Shown here one piece after another: positions 1 to 12,008 of a DNA stretch of 64,000 nt (position 1 is its first letter; every line of letters starts with the position of its first letter). Made by a program: the position numbers and the translations under genes. The notes beneath the pieces are model-generated. The model searched no databases, had not been told where the DNA came from, and saw only the letters and a program-made list of their open reading frames with translations. The DNA is taken from assembly GCF_900005765.1 (NCBI RefSeq), contig NC_041680.1, forward strand, positions 248,001-312,000, in the 5' to 3' direction. This stretch comes from Plasmodium relictum (taxonomy: Eukaryota > Apicomplexa > Aconoidasida > Haemosporida > Plasmodiidae).

Positions 1-68
1 AAATCTATTTCTTTTATTTTTCCTTGTTTATTGAAATAATATCTTTTTGGTAATATTGAAGAAAGCAT
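1..68 (-). CDS. Possible 5' end of a minus-strand gene leaving the window
   Basis: An ATG at 68-66 on the minus strand opens a frame that stays open to the window edge, 22 codons plus 2 bases. It reads MLSSILPKRYYFNKQGKIKE and onward. The composition (basic, with few of the random AT codons) is protein-like, and the first dozen residues could be a mitochondrial presequence. The bases just before the ATG are a pyrimidine tract plus AG, so this could instead be an internal exon whose acceptor happens to abut an ATG. The product is not recognised. Orientation is the same as the next gene (2921-5328), which would put it downstream of that gene. The piece is too short to be sure that it is coding. 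Confidence 0.35.
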   Translation of the reverse strand, partial: MLSSILPKRYYFNKQGKIKEID

Positions 69-2920
69 CTAAAAGAAAAGTAACATTCAATTTTTTTATG
101 AAAAAGAAAATTAAAAAATTTTTTGAATTATTTAAGAAAAACAGTAATAAAAAAAAAAACTACATTTAAAAAATATCCACAAAAAATTTTATGTAAATAT
201 ATGAATAATTTCATCTAACATAAAAAAAAAAAAAAAAAAAAATAGCTAGTATGCATAATTTTTTGTGCGTGTGTGTGTGCATGTTGCATTTTTTAGAACA
301 GTTGTACATTTTTTTTTGGCATTTAATTTATTCTTTTTAACAAAAAAAAAAAATGAAATAACTATAATAAAATTTTTTTTCCTAATCTTTCTTATAAATA
401 CATATATATATAATATATAAATATATATTTTTTTCTACACACCTTAAAACTATTAAAATTAAAAAATAAATCTCTATTAATATCGTAAGTGTGCAAGCTT
501 CTTAACTCAAAATTATCAATTACAATATTTTATAAATTTAAAAAAAAAAAGTCCTAAATATATTTTTATACAATGTGAATTTACTTTTTAATTCATAATA
601 TCTGTGAGGAAAAAAAAAAGTTAATATAATAGTAGTATTATAAGTTGCTATTCAAAAATAATGTTAAAAATATTTTTATATAAATAATTACTCCTATTTA
701 GATAAAAATTTAGAATATAAACTGCTTAAAGAATGCAGCTATAAAAAGAAAAATTATATGTAATGTTTTATTTTTATTTTACTTTTTTACTTATTAATAA
801 TTGAATTTAGTAGTATCTTAATATAAATTTACGAGATTAAAATAATAAAATGTTAACAAAAAGAAATTAAAAAAATAGAATGGTCATGTAAAAGGAATAA
901 TTTTTAAGAAATATATTCCCTATTCTTTTTTACTTACATATTTTTAGATGTTGTGGAAAACTTATATTTTAATATTAAAAAATTGAATATGTAATTACCA
1001 TGATATAAAAAAAAGGAATGGAAAGCATTATTCTTAGTGGAAGAGTTCTATATAAAAAAAAAAAAAAAATATATTTTATTAGATAAAGGAATTAATTAAG
1101 TATAAAAAAAAATAAATGTATTTATAATGTTTAGTTTTTTATATTAATTTTTTATTCAAACTATTTTATGTATAAGGAAAATAAGACAAAAAAAAAAAAA
1201 AAAAATGTGGAAAAATTCAAATAATAGTCATAAAATTATTAAATCTGTTAAAGTTTTTTAATTAGAAGAATCAATAATTATTCGAAATTTACATGAACAA
1301 TTTATATTTTTTTTATAATTTTTTTTTTTTTTATGAATGAGCAATTCCATATATGTACTAACAGGAGTACACGTGGTTTTTATATTTTAAATGATAAATG
1401 CACGCATTTGCTAACATATAAAAAAATTGATAAAATCAATAATTATAACTGTTATTTAAATAATTTTATTATAAAATTAAAATAAATTATTAAATTACTT
1501 TAAACTTTATTTTCTTTAAATTTTATAGAAAATAGAGTTAATTTTTAACTATCATATTGTTATTAAAAGAATACACTTTATATAGCATCGTTGTTAAATA
1601 TCTTATTTACATACTAATAAATATACTTCTATATATGAAGCATATTGCGTTTAATAGTTTTATTGGTTTTTATCCTCTTTGAAAAATCATATAATCATCG
1701 CATATCGTAAAATTAATTTATATATAAGTATACTGAGCATGTTAAGAATATGTTTTATATTGTAAATTAAAAAGGAATTATTTTTCTTAGAATTTTTTCA
1801 TTTAGTATATAATAAAATAATAGTACTTTTTATTGAATTATATCTTTTATTGGATGATATAGAAAAAAAAGAAAGTTTTTTTTTTGTTCATATCTTTTAG
1901 TTTTACGATACATATAAGAAGATATATGAAAAGCAAATTTTTACAATACTAAAAAAATTTTTAAATTTATTCGAAATAAAGTTAATAAATGAACTTTTTT
2001 CTATAATTTCTTTAAAATGAAAAGTCACATGAATAATTTTTTTATGGAAAATAAAATTAATATTTATGTTATTAAATTATCTTTGAATGAAGCGAAAACT
2101 TTGAATTTTATACTATTGATTTTATATTTTAATGGTGAAGTTGATAATTCCCTAATATTTATTTATAATTGAAAAAGTTACAATACAAATAAATAAAAGG
2201 TAGAGTATTAAGATAATTAATTTGTATCTTTAATTGTGTGTATTATTTATTTATATTAATGTATACTATTGTCTAAATATTACATTATAATGCCTCAGGC
2301 AAATTAAGAAATTATGTTATTATATATATGTATGTTAATTCAGCAAAATTATGTCAAGTAATAATTAAGTATCTTAACTTTTTTCTTTTTTTTATTTTAA
2401 ATTTGTAAATATATAGAACAAATATTTCTATATTTTTCTTTTTAAAAAATACAGATGCATTATTTATTACTTTATATCTTAAAATCAAGTAGTTTTTTAA
2501 ATATGGTTATTTATAAATTTTTTAATTTTTAAAGTTCACTTTGAAATATAAAAAATTTTGAATAAGCAAAACAATTTTATTAATTATTTTATGTATTTTT
2601 GTGAAAATTAAAAAATGAAATGTACATCATTTTAATAAAAATATAATTTAATGATTAAAATTATATACAATCATAGAAAAGAATTAATCTAACATATATG
2701 CATATATGTATTATATTAACACATGGGAAAATTTTTAAAAATTGTTTTAGCATTATTATTTTTCTATTAAAAATTAAATAAATGGAAAGATATAAAAATT
2801 AAAAAATGTTTAAAGCAAATTTTTGTTTATATGAACTAAAAAAAAAAAAAAAAAATTACACAATTCTTTTTTTTTTAATTTAATTCATGAATTTAAAATT
2901 AAAAAAAAATAAAACTTAAT
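69..2920. other. Intergenic region, about 2.85 kb
   Basis: No open frame with coding character was seen on either strand. The region holds A/T homopolymers, a (GT)n tract at 264-280, a TGCATG at 278-283, a TAGCTA at 243-248, a short stem (TGTACT/AGTACA, 1354-1371) overlapping CACGTG at 1370-1375, a tight GC-rich palindrome (TGCCTCAGGCA, 2291-2301) and an 18-base perfect palindrome at 2692-2709. It should contain the 3' UTR of the minus-strand gene ending at 2921 and the promoter of the possible gene starting at 68. Confidence 0.6.
264..280. repeat. Short GT dinucleotide tract
   Basis: A TG-rich run with one TGCG interruption, unusual in this A/T background. It runs directly into TGCATG (278-283). 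It lies about 200 bases upstream of the possible minus-strand start at 68. Confidence 0.75.
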
Positions 2921-5328
2921 TCAAAAATACTCATCCTTTTTTTTATCAATTATTTCATCATTTTTAGAGGTATCTTTTGGGAGTAATGCAATAATCTATG
3001 CAATATTAAAAAAAGTAAAAATATATATATATATATATATATGTTTTATTTTTATTTATAATTAGAAAATTTCTTTTCTTTTTATTACCATTAGTTGAAT
3101 TCCTGCTACAGCTAAACCAACAGATATATTGGACAAGTGACTCTAAGTGATAAAAATAAAAAATATAAATAATATATATAATTTTATTTTCAAAACATTT
3201 AAGAAAGGAGATATTAAAAATAAAAAAATATCCTTACTTTCCAATGAAAGTGGTTAAAAAATTGATTAAAACTTGTATCTTTACATAATCCCTACATTAA
3301 AAAAAAAAAAAAAAGAAAAAAAAAGTTAAAAAAAAAAAAATTTCAGTAAATAAAAAAAAAAACATATTACAGGAATGTGGGATTGTGATCTATTTAATAT
3401 AGAAAATTGAATATATGGTGCCATAATCGTATTTAGACATGCTAAAAAAAAAAAAGAAAAAAGAAATTAATAAAAATAAATGTAAAAGAGCAACATATGC
3501 TTGTTTAATATTTCAATATATTAGTTTTTTTTTTTTATTTATATATTTACTTGATAAAACTACTTTAATTGTAAGAACTTTATCGTAAGAACAATTACTT
3601 GAAAACATAAAATACAAAAAACAATTTAATATTTTATCCATTGATTGAATAATTAAATAATTACTTAGACCTTTAAAAAAACCGTAAAAACCATCATACA
3701 TATAAGTCAAATGAATAATATTTTTTAAATCTGAAAAAAAAAAAATTCGAAAAAGGTAATTTATTATGTTCATATATTTTTGTTTACATATTTTTATTTT
3801 ATTGTATTATTTGTTTATTTTATTTTATTATTATTTTTTTTTTTACTATAAATAAAGGATTTTGAATTATTTTGAAAAATTATTAATTTGGTTGATATAT
3901 TTAATAAAGGATAAGATAAAATGCAACTAACATATTCATAAAAACTATGATAAAACGATAAATGAAAAAACTTCTTTTTCTTTTTTTTTTTTATAAAATT
4001 ATTTTCTTCTTTAACAAAATTAATATGCTTAACTATTTTATAATTGGTATTATCTCCAATAAAATTATTAGTATTTTCTTTTTTATTCACAAATCTTCTT
4101 TCATAATTTGATATTATCTTTTTATCATATATATCTTTTTTTTTCTTGTTTTCTATATTATAGTTAAAAATTTATATGTGCGTAATTATTATATAATCAT
4201 ATAAAAAAAAGATATTTATTTTATTCATATATATATATATTGTTGTTTCCTACTTATTCTTTTGAATATAACGAAATGTAGTTTTTCTAAAAAGTAATAA
4301 ATAGACTTTCTGTAAAAGTAAAAGTAAAAGTAAACACATATATGAATTTTATTTAATTTTTTATTATTTTAATTAAACGGAAAATTATTTATACTTTGTT
4401 GTTATATGAGCTAACATAGGTATTACTCCTTTATATAATCCCTTAAAACCTTCATCGTTGTAAATCTGAAGTGCACATAAACAAAAAAATATATAAGAAA
4501 ATCAAATTGAATATAAAAATTAAGATAAACATATATATAAAAATATATTTCATCTTAAAGTAGAGAAATTATTATATTCTTTTTTAAAAATCTAGTTGTA
4601 TATTTACAATATTATTTTCTATTTTAATAATTTTATCTTATTGTTATAAAATATAACTATATATATTATTAATTATAAAAAAAAAAAAAAAATTACCTGA
4701 TGTAGACTATTAAATATATGAATAATATATGTTTTTAAATTTAAATTATTTAAATTAATAAAATGGTTGTATTTGATACTCTCATCATAATAATTTAAAT
4801 ATTTATATAATATGCTTCTGCATTGTATCTAAGAATAATTTAAGAATAAAAAAAAAAAATGGAAGTGTGTTTAAGGTTAACATAAGAGCTATTTGATAGA
4901 GTAATTCATAGTTTTTCCTCATAAGACAATAAAAAAAAGGGAAGTATTATTTCAAATTTTCATATATTTTTTAAATATAATTTAAGATATTATTAATATA
5001 AATTTTCATAAAGATAACATTCTTTTTTTTTTTTTTTTTGAAACAATAGTTTATAGTAAACATTTACATATTTTTGTTTTTTTTAAAACTAAATTTTAAC
5101 TAAGTTTGATTTTATTTTTTTTTTTAAATTATATGTATTTTATAACATTATACAAAGGATAAGAAATAAAATAAAATGGTGAAAATCCTATCTCAAATTT
5201 TGGTTTTTCGTCATCTAACAAAAAAAAAAAAAAAAATTATATAACGAATAATTAAAAGAGTTATATATTCTGTTTAATTTTTTTTTATATAACATAATTA
5301 TTATTAAATTACATTTTTCTATTAACAT
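2921..5328 (-). CDS. MTCH-like mitochondrial carrier homologue, 12 exons
   Basis: Exons on the minus strand, reconstructed by splice-site and frame matching, are 5328-5313, 5214-5154, 4917-4882, 4817-4697, 4465-4395, 4309-4254, 4152-3847, 3730-3551, 3441-3371, 3291-3238, 3142-3089 and 2995-2921. All junctions keep frame and give 366 residues. Two SLC25-type half-signatures are visible: ISYPLKNYELLYQ near residue 25, followed by EGFKGLYKGVIP at 83-94; and LSYPLLNISTKLIIFQ near 202, followed by YDGFYGFFKG at 234-243. The canonical PxD/ExxK/R is missing in both (SYPL, no D/E). That is the pattern of MTCH1/MTCH2 (SLC25A49/50), outer-membrane carrier relatives; MTCH2 is known as an outer-membrane protein insertase. 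The C-terminal third also resembles MTCH2 in spacing. A Lys/Asn-rich insert lies at about 121-182. The start is a 16-base first exon chosen because it joins in frame; that exon is the least certain. It diverges from the gene at 6126. It could also be a degenerate ordinary carrier. Confidence 0.72.
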
Positions 5329-6125
5329 TTTATAAAAATGTTAGCTTAATGTTTAATAAGACTTCTCTTTTTATTTGATGGTTATTTAAGGATGATACCT
5401 TTTACAAATTTGCTTATATATTTTAAAAAAAATTACAAAATTAAAGTAAAAAAAAAAAAAAAAAAAAGAAAAATGGAATAATTATTTAAATATTTTCATT
5501 TTTTTTTTCTTTTAATTGATATAAAGATAGAAACAGAAAAAATTAATTTTATTATTTATCTAGGAGTGGTAAAGTTTAAAAAAAAAATGAAAAAAATGTC
5601 AATTTTATTTTTAAAAACAAATATATAATTATTACACTTTAGAAAAAAAAAAAAAGAAAAAAAGAAATAATTATTCTAAAAATAAAATAAAAAAAAAGCT
5701 TTTATATTGTGTTTTTTTCTAATTTAAATATATTTTTTTGTAAATAAATTTTTTTCTTATATTTTTTTCTTTTTTTCTTTCCTGTTTTAATTCTCTTTAT
5801 TGTATTATTCTGCTTTGTTTTTAATTTATAAAATTAATAAAACATTGATGTATCATATGATTTCAAAAGAAATTATTAAGGGGAATACAACACAATATAT
5901 TTTTCTTTGTAAATATAAACGTATTACACGAATATATATATATATATATATATAAATGTATATTATCATAAATTAAAAAAACTAATATAGAATTTTTTTA
6001 TTGTACTTGTATTTGATTTATCTACAAGTGTAAATATTGAAAATAAAAAAAAAAATAAAAACAGAATAAAGAAGGAAAGAAAGAAGGGGAAAAAAAAAAA
6101 AAAAGAAGAGAATCACAAAATATAT
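5329..6125. other. Divergent intergenic region
   Basis: About 800 bases between the starts of the MTCH-like gene (minus) and the 911-residue gene (plus), so it must hold both promoters. Only homopolymers, a (TA)n run near 5933-5954 and a purine-rich stretch just before 6126 are seen. No motif was recognised. Confidence 0.6.
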
Positions 6126-8553
6126 TTGATGCAAAAAGTAAAATATGAAAAATTAAAAAAAAAAATGAAAATTTTGTGTATATTTCTTTCTTGTTTAATA
6201 ACTATTTCTATAATTAAAAATCAAAATATAAATAGGGATAGTAAAATAAATGAAGTTCAAAAGAACATAATAAATCCTGAAACGAACAAAGAAGGAAAAA
6301 ATGAAAAAAAAAAAATAATAAATGTGAATGAAAATAAAGATGATACAAATGTAAAAAATGAAGAGAAATATAAAAATGAAGGTGAGTTAAGTAATTCTTT
6401 TGATAGGAGATATACAATTGATGAAAATAATGTAGATTCTACTGATGACAATAAGACAAAAATAGAACCATTTATTTCTATTGATGAAAAAATTGAGGAA
6501 ATGAAGAAAGAAAGTTTAAATTCAAATATTAGTGATGATATTACACATTTTATTGAAAATTCCCAAAATATGGAAAATAATGACTTTGATAATTCTAAAG
6601 AAACGAAAGAACATTTAGATGAAATTTCATCAGGAGATAATGAAAATCATATGAATGATATGCTATTGAAAAGTGAATACGGGGAAAAATTATATTATGA
6701 TAATAATACAGCGAAAAATATTTATAAAAATGAAGAAATTCAAGATAATAAAGACATGTTAAATTTCGAAAAAAAACTAAATAGTATGGAAATTGAAGAA
6801 GAATATGAAAATAAAAGTGAAAGTGAGAATGAAAATACAAATAAGAAAGATAAAGTAAACCATATCAAAACTATAAATAAAAAGGGTAAAAAGAATAAAG
6901 CAAAAAGGAAAAAAGAAAAAGAAAATTCTGATAATGAAGAGAATGAGTTAAAATATAATATGAAAAATGACAATATAACAAATAATAATAGTAATAATGA
7001 TAATAATAAAGATGAAAAAAATCAAAAAATCAAAATGGATAATGATTTCAATAAAAATTACGAAAAATTAAAATTAAGCAAGCCAGAATTCATAGGAACC
7101 TTTTTTGAGTTTTTAGGAGAAATAATTTTAATAATAAAAATAGGAATAATTTATAGGTATACGCATTTTGTAATTCCATTAAAAAATATAATTATATATA
7201 ATGTACTAACTCACATGGAAGAGTTCTTTTTAACTATTTTATCAATACATAAAAAAAGTAGTGAAAAATATAAAGATATTTATGGAATTGTACTAATATG
7301 TTTTTTTATATACTTTTTAAAGGTTTTAGTAAGTAAATGCTTTTTTAATAGAAATAAAAATACTGTTGATACATTTAAGAATGGATCGAGTGAAAATGCA
7401 TATATTGAAAATTTATTGAAAAGAATATTATTTAATTTAGAAAAAAAGAAAAATATATCTAATTATGAAAATATATTGAATGATATATTAGAAAACACAG
7501 ATAATATTTTAGTAAATATTAATATAATAAATAAAGAAAATAAAAATATATACACAGATATGATATCAAATATTAATAATATAGGTATTTTTACATATAT
7601 TTCTACTCAAGCTTTAAAAAAAATTAACTCAAAATCAGATTTAATTATAAGTGAATTAACTACTAATAGATTGATTGATGATGAAATAAAAATGGATAAA
7701 TTGAAAAGTAATATACTAAATGAATACGATGATAATGAAGTAAATAAAATGAAAGATAATTTCTTAAATGAATTTAATGAAAATGATATAAATAAATTAA
7801 GATGCGATGTAATAAATAATGAATTTGATGAAAATGGAATTCATGATTTCTTAAAAAAATCAGGTGATTATGAGTATGATGATAGTATAAATAAATGTAT
7901 TAATAATGATATAAACAATAAAAACGTATTTTATTTTAAAAACTCTATTAATGCATTAAATGATAATAAGAAAGTTAATTTAAATAATATAGAAGATACA
8001 AGGAAAAGTGAATATGATAATTTTAATAATAATTATTTAAGAGATGACACTAATAATAAAAATGACAATTTGATTAGAGAAAATTCAGATACACTCAATG
8101 TAAATGAGAGTATTGATAATAAAAATAACATAAATAGCTATCCATTAAATGAATACAAAGATGAAGAAAAAACTGGTATTTTATTTAGTAAAGATTTAAA
8201 TATAAATGAAAAGGAGTTAGTAAATAAAAAAAATTCTATAATGAATAAAAATATAAATGTAAATAATAATGTAAATTCCTTAAATAATATAAACGAATTA
8301 AATAATAATTTTAATAACATAAATAATGTTTATAACTTTAATTCTAATGTAAATAACGTAGTTCATACAAAAGAAACACACAATTACGAAAATGATTTGA
8401 TAACTCATCAAGACAATTTACAATCATTAAATGTAAATTGTAATACTGCTGAAAAAAATATTGATGATAATACCATTGACAAAATTAAGATAAATCCCAC
8501 AAATCCTATATTAGAGGAAAATGCTAAAAATAAGGTAATATGATTAAAAATAT

Positions 8554-8615
<62 letters not shown>

Positions 8616-9191
8616 GCTTAACATTTATTCACAAAATTTTCTTTATATTTATATTTTAGAATGAAGAAGAATTGAATATAAATAAAAATTTAATGAATAA
8701 CTATGCAAATAAGAATGAACAAATAAAATCAAGTGATGACTTAATAAATAATACAAATGCTCAATTTTTTGATTCATTTAATAAAAAAAATTCTAATTTA
8801 ACTAGTGATAATTTTATTAGTAAACAAGATTACATGCCTAATTATGTTCAACGTAATTATATTTTTTATATAAATAGAAAAATTAAAATAAATATATATA
8901 TATATATATAAGTATTCATTCATATATATGCGAATATTTATTTGTTTTTTTTTTAGCCCCATATTCATATGTACAACCTTCATATCAAGTATTAGAAAAT
9001 TCAGCTAATAGAAATCAGAAATATATTACACAAAGAAAGTAAGAAAAATAAATAAGTACATAAAAAATATGTACATATATATATGCATACTTATATAATT
9101 CCAATAATGCATAAATTTTCTTTTTTTCTTTTTTTTCAGAGAACGACAAAAAATTGTTGCAACAAAATCTCCCTTTAAAAATATTCCATAA
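6126..9191 (+). CDS. Conserved-type Plasmodium membrane protein, 4 exons, 911 aa
   Basis: Exons are 6126-8534, 8660-8852, 8957-9038 and 9140-9191. All junctions are GT..AG, the frame is kept, and the stop is TAA at 9189. The function is not recognised. The N-terminus has a hydrophobic stretch (MKILCIFLSCLITISIIKN, residues 14-32), a signal peptide or anchor. The start could be Met1, Met2 or Met14 (6165). Residues about 35-315 are Glu/Lys/Asn-rich and low complexity. Two further hydrophobic segments lie at about 323-345 and 386-406, separated by a short basic loop. The long C-terminal part is Asn/Asp-rich and ends in a basic tail (KSPFKNIP). A type of ER- or organelle-membrane protein with a large soluble tail fits, but this is inference. 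A (TA)n run fills most of intron 1. Confidence 0.8.
8556..8612. repeat. (TA)n microsatellite in an intron
   Basis: An uninterrupted TA dinucleotide run of about 57 bases inside intron 1 of the 6126-9191 gene. Length polymorphism is expected. Confidence 0.9.
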
Positions 9192-9492
9192 TATTTTATT
9201 TTTTATTTTTTTTTTAAAATAATTTTATTTTTTTAAAATATAAAATATATATACATATGTGTAATATTTTGATAAGAAATATATAATAATGTACTTATAT
9301 GATTTAATATATATACATATACATATACATTTTTTTTTTTTTTGTTTGATATAATTTTTTTAATTTATAAACAGACTTTTTAATTTGGTAAAATATTATT
9401 TTTTATAAAACGTTCATATTTTTAAGATTGTTATATTAACATGAATACAAAAAAGAAAAAAAAAAAACTATTTTATAACAATCTAATAAAAA
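9192..9492. other. Short intergenic region
   Basis: About 300 bases between two plus-strand genes, A/T homopolymers only. It must hold the 3' end of the upstream gene and the promoter of the J-protein gene. Confidence 0.6.
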
Positions 9493-10972
9493 ATGCTTTC
9501 AAATATTAAACATTATAAATACTTAAATTTACAAAAAATTATAAAACATACAAAAATAAAAAATAATTTTTTTATATATTTTAAATCTCATAATGTAGCT
9601 AATGAGAAAAATACAAATAATTATTTTGATTATAATGAAGATTATAAGTTACTCAAAAGACTTCAAAATAATGAAATTGATGATATTTTAAATATAAATG
9701 ATGAAAGAAATATTTTAAAAATTAAAAAGGTATAAAGAATTGTACTTACACATTTCATTTTAATTTGAATAATGAAATATATTTATTTTTAAATAATATT
9801 TATAAATATATATATATATATATATTTATGTAATTATTTATTTTCTACTAGAAATATTTAAAATTGTTAAAAGCTTATCATCCTGATGCCTATATGAAGG
9901 AAAAGAATGAAAAAAGAAAAAAAAATAAAGAAGAAATTTTTCTTCAGATATATAAAAAATATAAAAATATTAGCAAAGAGTATCAGAACACTTATGATAC
10001 AGAAATAATCGATGAATCCATTTATGAGAATGAAGAAGAAAAAAGTAATAAAAAAAAAAAAAATTAATTAATTATATATTTTTTTATATTACTATATAAT
10101 TTTTAAGATCTTTCATTAAGTTGTTATTATAAAATATCCTTATTATTTAATTCTTATTTTTATTTATATACTATTTCATGGTCTTTATTTTATTTTTTTT
10201 TTATAAAGGTGATAGATTAGAAAAATATAAAAGATATTCAGAAGGAAAAAGAAATGATATAAACAATAAGTACTTAGAAATTTATATTTTAATAAGTATA
10301 TTATTAACCTTTTGCATAGTTTTTTTAATATGTATTTATTTACCTTTTGATATAGATATTGACAAAGAAGAGTATATAATTAAAAAAAAACAATAAAAAT
10401 TTAATAATAAATAATTTTACGATATTTTATGTGTATTAAATTTTTTTCTTTTAGATTTTATGATGATACTGATGATAATAAAGTTGAAATTGTTTCTTGC
10501 TTTTATAATCCAGCTATGAAAAGATATGAATATTTTTCAGATAATTTTTTGCCACCTCATCCCTATCAATTATATTATGTAAAATGAATAAAAAAAAAAT
10601 AATTTCAATTAAAATTTTTTAAATAGCAAGATATTAAATTTTTTTTTTTTTTTAAAGTTTTATAAAAACAAGTTCCCTAGTTTATCTTTAGATGAAAACA
10701 TTTTAAAACTGAAACATTTCGAAGTTGTAAAGGTAATAAAAATAAAATGTAATAAAAAAAGTCACGAAAAAATTATTTATTTAATATATATGCTTATTTA
10801 TATATCTTTCTCATACATAGTAATTTTTTTAAAAAATAAAATGAATTTTTTTTTTTTTTGGGAGCAGTTACCAAAAAATCGAGCAAAAAAAGCCAGGCTT
10901 TTATACGACAAGAAAAAAGACGAACTTATTTTTTTAAAAAAAAAGAAAAAAATACAATTAAAGACGGAATAA
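9493..10972 (+). CDS. Membrane-anchored J-domain (DnaJ-like) protein, 6 exons, 298 aa
   Basis: Exons are 9493-9729, 9852-10044, 10209-10371, 10455-10578, 10658-10732 and 10868-10972, all in frame with GT..AG borders. The J-domain spans about residues 58-127: helix II runs into KYLKLLKAYHPDAY, with the HPD triad at 89-91 that in J-proteins stimulates Hsp70 ATPase. It is followed by a Lys-rich linker and helix III (IFLQIYKKYKNISKEYQNTYD region). A single transmembrane segment lies at about 167-188. The C-terminus contains a distinctive NFLPPHPYQLYYFY motif and a basic tail. The N-terminus (MLSNIKHYKYLNLQKIIKHT) is basic with few acids and could be a mitochondrial presequence, which would place it as a co-chaperone in or at mitochondria. 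No Gly/Phe or zinc-finger region is present, so it is a type III (J-only) protein. Localisation is inference. Confidence 0.82.
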
Positions 10973-11216
10973 AACATAAACACTAAGATGTATAGCAATA
11001 AATGTTAGAAAAAAAAAAAAAAAGTTAAAATTCATTAAGAATAAAAGTGAGAATTGTAATTACTTATTTTAATAAATGATGGATTAACACATAAAAATAT
11101 ATGTATTCTAATTAAAAAAAATGCCTTATAATAAATGATATTATAATTACAAATATCTTTAACTTATATTTAAAGTCATTTATTAATTTCTTGCTTTTAA
11201 TTTATTATTAACTATT

Positions 11217-12008
11217 TTACTTTTTTTCATTTATATTTATCACATCTTCATCTTCACTTACTTGAACTTCGCTTTCCTCTTCGACTTCTTCACTTTCTTC
11301 TTCATTTTCCTCTTCATTTTCTTCTTCATTTTCCTCTTCATTTCCCTCATTTTCTTCTTCATTTTCCTCATTATCTTCTTCATTTTCCTCATTATCTTCT
11401 TCATTTTCCTCATTATTTTCTTCGTTTTCATCATTATCTTCTTCACTGTCTTCATCGTTTTCTTCTTCACTTTCTTCGTCGTTTTCTTCGTTTTCTTCAT
11501 CGTCTCTATTTTCTTCATTTGATTCTTCATTCAACTCATCTTCATCAGATGCATTTTCATTTTTTTTACCTTCATTTTCATCATTATCGAATTTGTTTAC
11601 ATTCATTTTTTCATTTATTTCATTTTCATCTGATTCATATTCATTTTCATTAGATTCATTTTCATTTGTTTCTACTTCACTTATCTCTTCTTCACCTATT
11701 TTATTTTCATTTATCTCACTTTCATTCACGTCATTTTTTCTTGTTTCCTTTTCATCATAATCATAAATAGAATCAACTACTTTATTTGTATTTTCATTAT
11801 TTGAATTATATAAATAGTCGTCATTTTCTTCAATTTTTGCTTTTTTTTTTTTTGTTGTTTCTTTTGAATATTTTGTTAATTTATCAGTTTTATTATTTAT
11901 ATCTAAATTATTATATTCTCTTATAATTAAATTCGGAATTTTTGCTTGGTACTTTTCTCCTACGTTTATTTTACCATCAACTTTTGACATATATTTTCTT
12001 TTTGCCAT
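11217..12008 (-). CDS. Small protein with ELM2-like motif and long acidic tail
   Basis: A single exon of 263 residues starting at ATG 12008. The frame is open further to an ATG at 12122 (301 residues), but that extra segment is AT-derived hydrophobic sequence and I prefer the inner start (MAKRKYMSK). Residues 12-27 (GKINVGEKYQAKIPNL) match the opening motif of ELM2 domains (VGxxYQAxIP) found in MTA/CoREST/MIER-type chromatin co-repressors that bind histone deacetylases. The rest of an ELM2 fold is not evident, and no SANT domain is present. Residues about 95-263 are almost entirely Glu, Asn, Asp and Ser (NEE/EEN repeats), as in many nuclear histone-binding proteins. A nuclear chromatin role is inference. 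Confidence 0.72.
   Translation of the reverse strand: MAKRKYMSKVDGKINVGEKYQAKIPNLIIREYNNLDINNKTDKLTKYSKETTKKKKAKIEENDDYLYNSNNENTNKVVDSIYDYDEKETRKNDVNESEINENKIGEEEISEVETNENESNENEYESDENEINEKMNVNKFDNDENEGKKNENASDEDELNEESNEENRDDEENEENDEESEEENDEDSEEDNDENEENNEENEEDNEENEEDNEENEEENEGNEEENEEENEEENEEESEEVEEESEVQVSEDEDVININEKK

Noticed and set aside
11262-11522. 86-codon Phe-rich frame on the plus strand and 90-codon Lys/Met-rich frame on the minus strand
   Set aside because: Both are shadows of the repeated GAA/GAG codons of the acidic tail of the ELM2-like gene. They have no start context and only repeat-derived composition.
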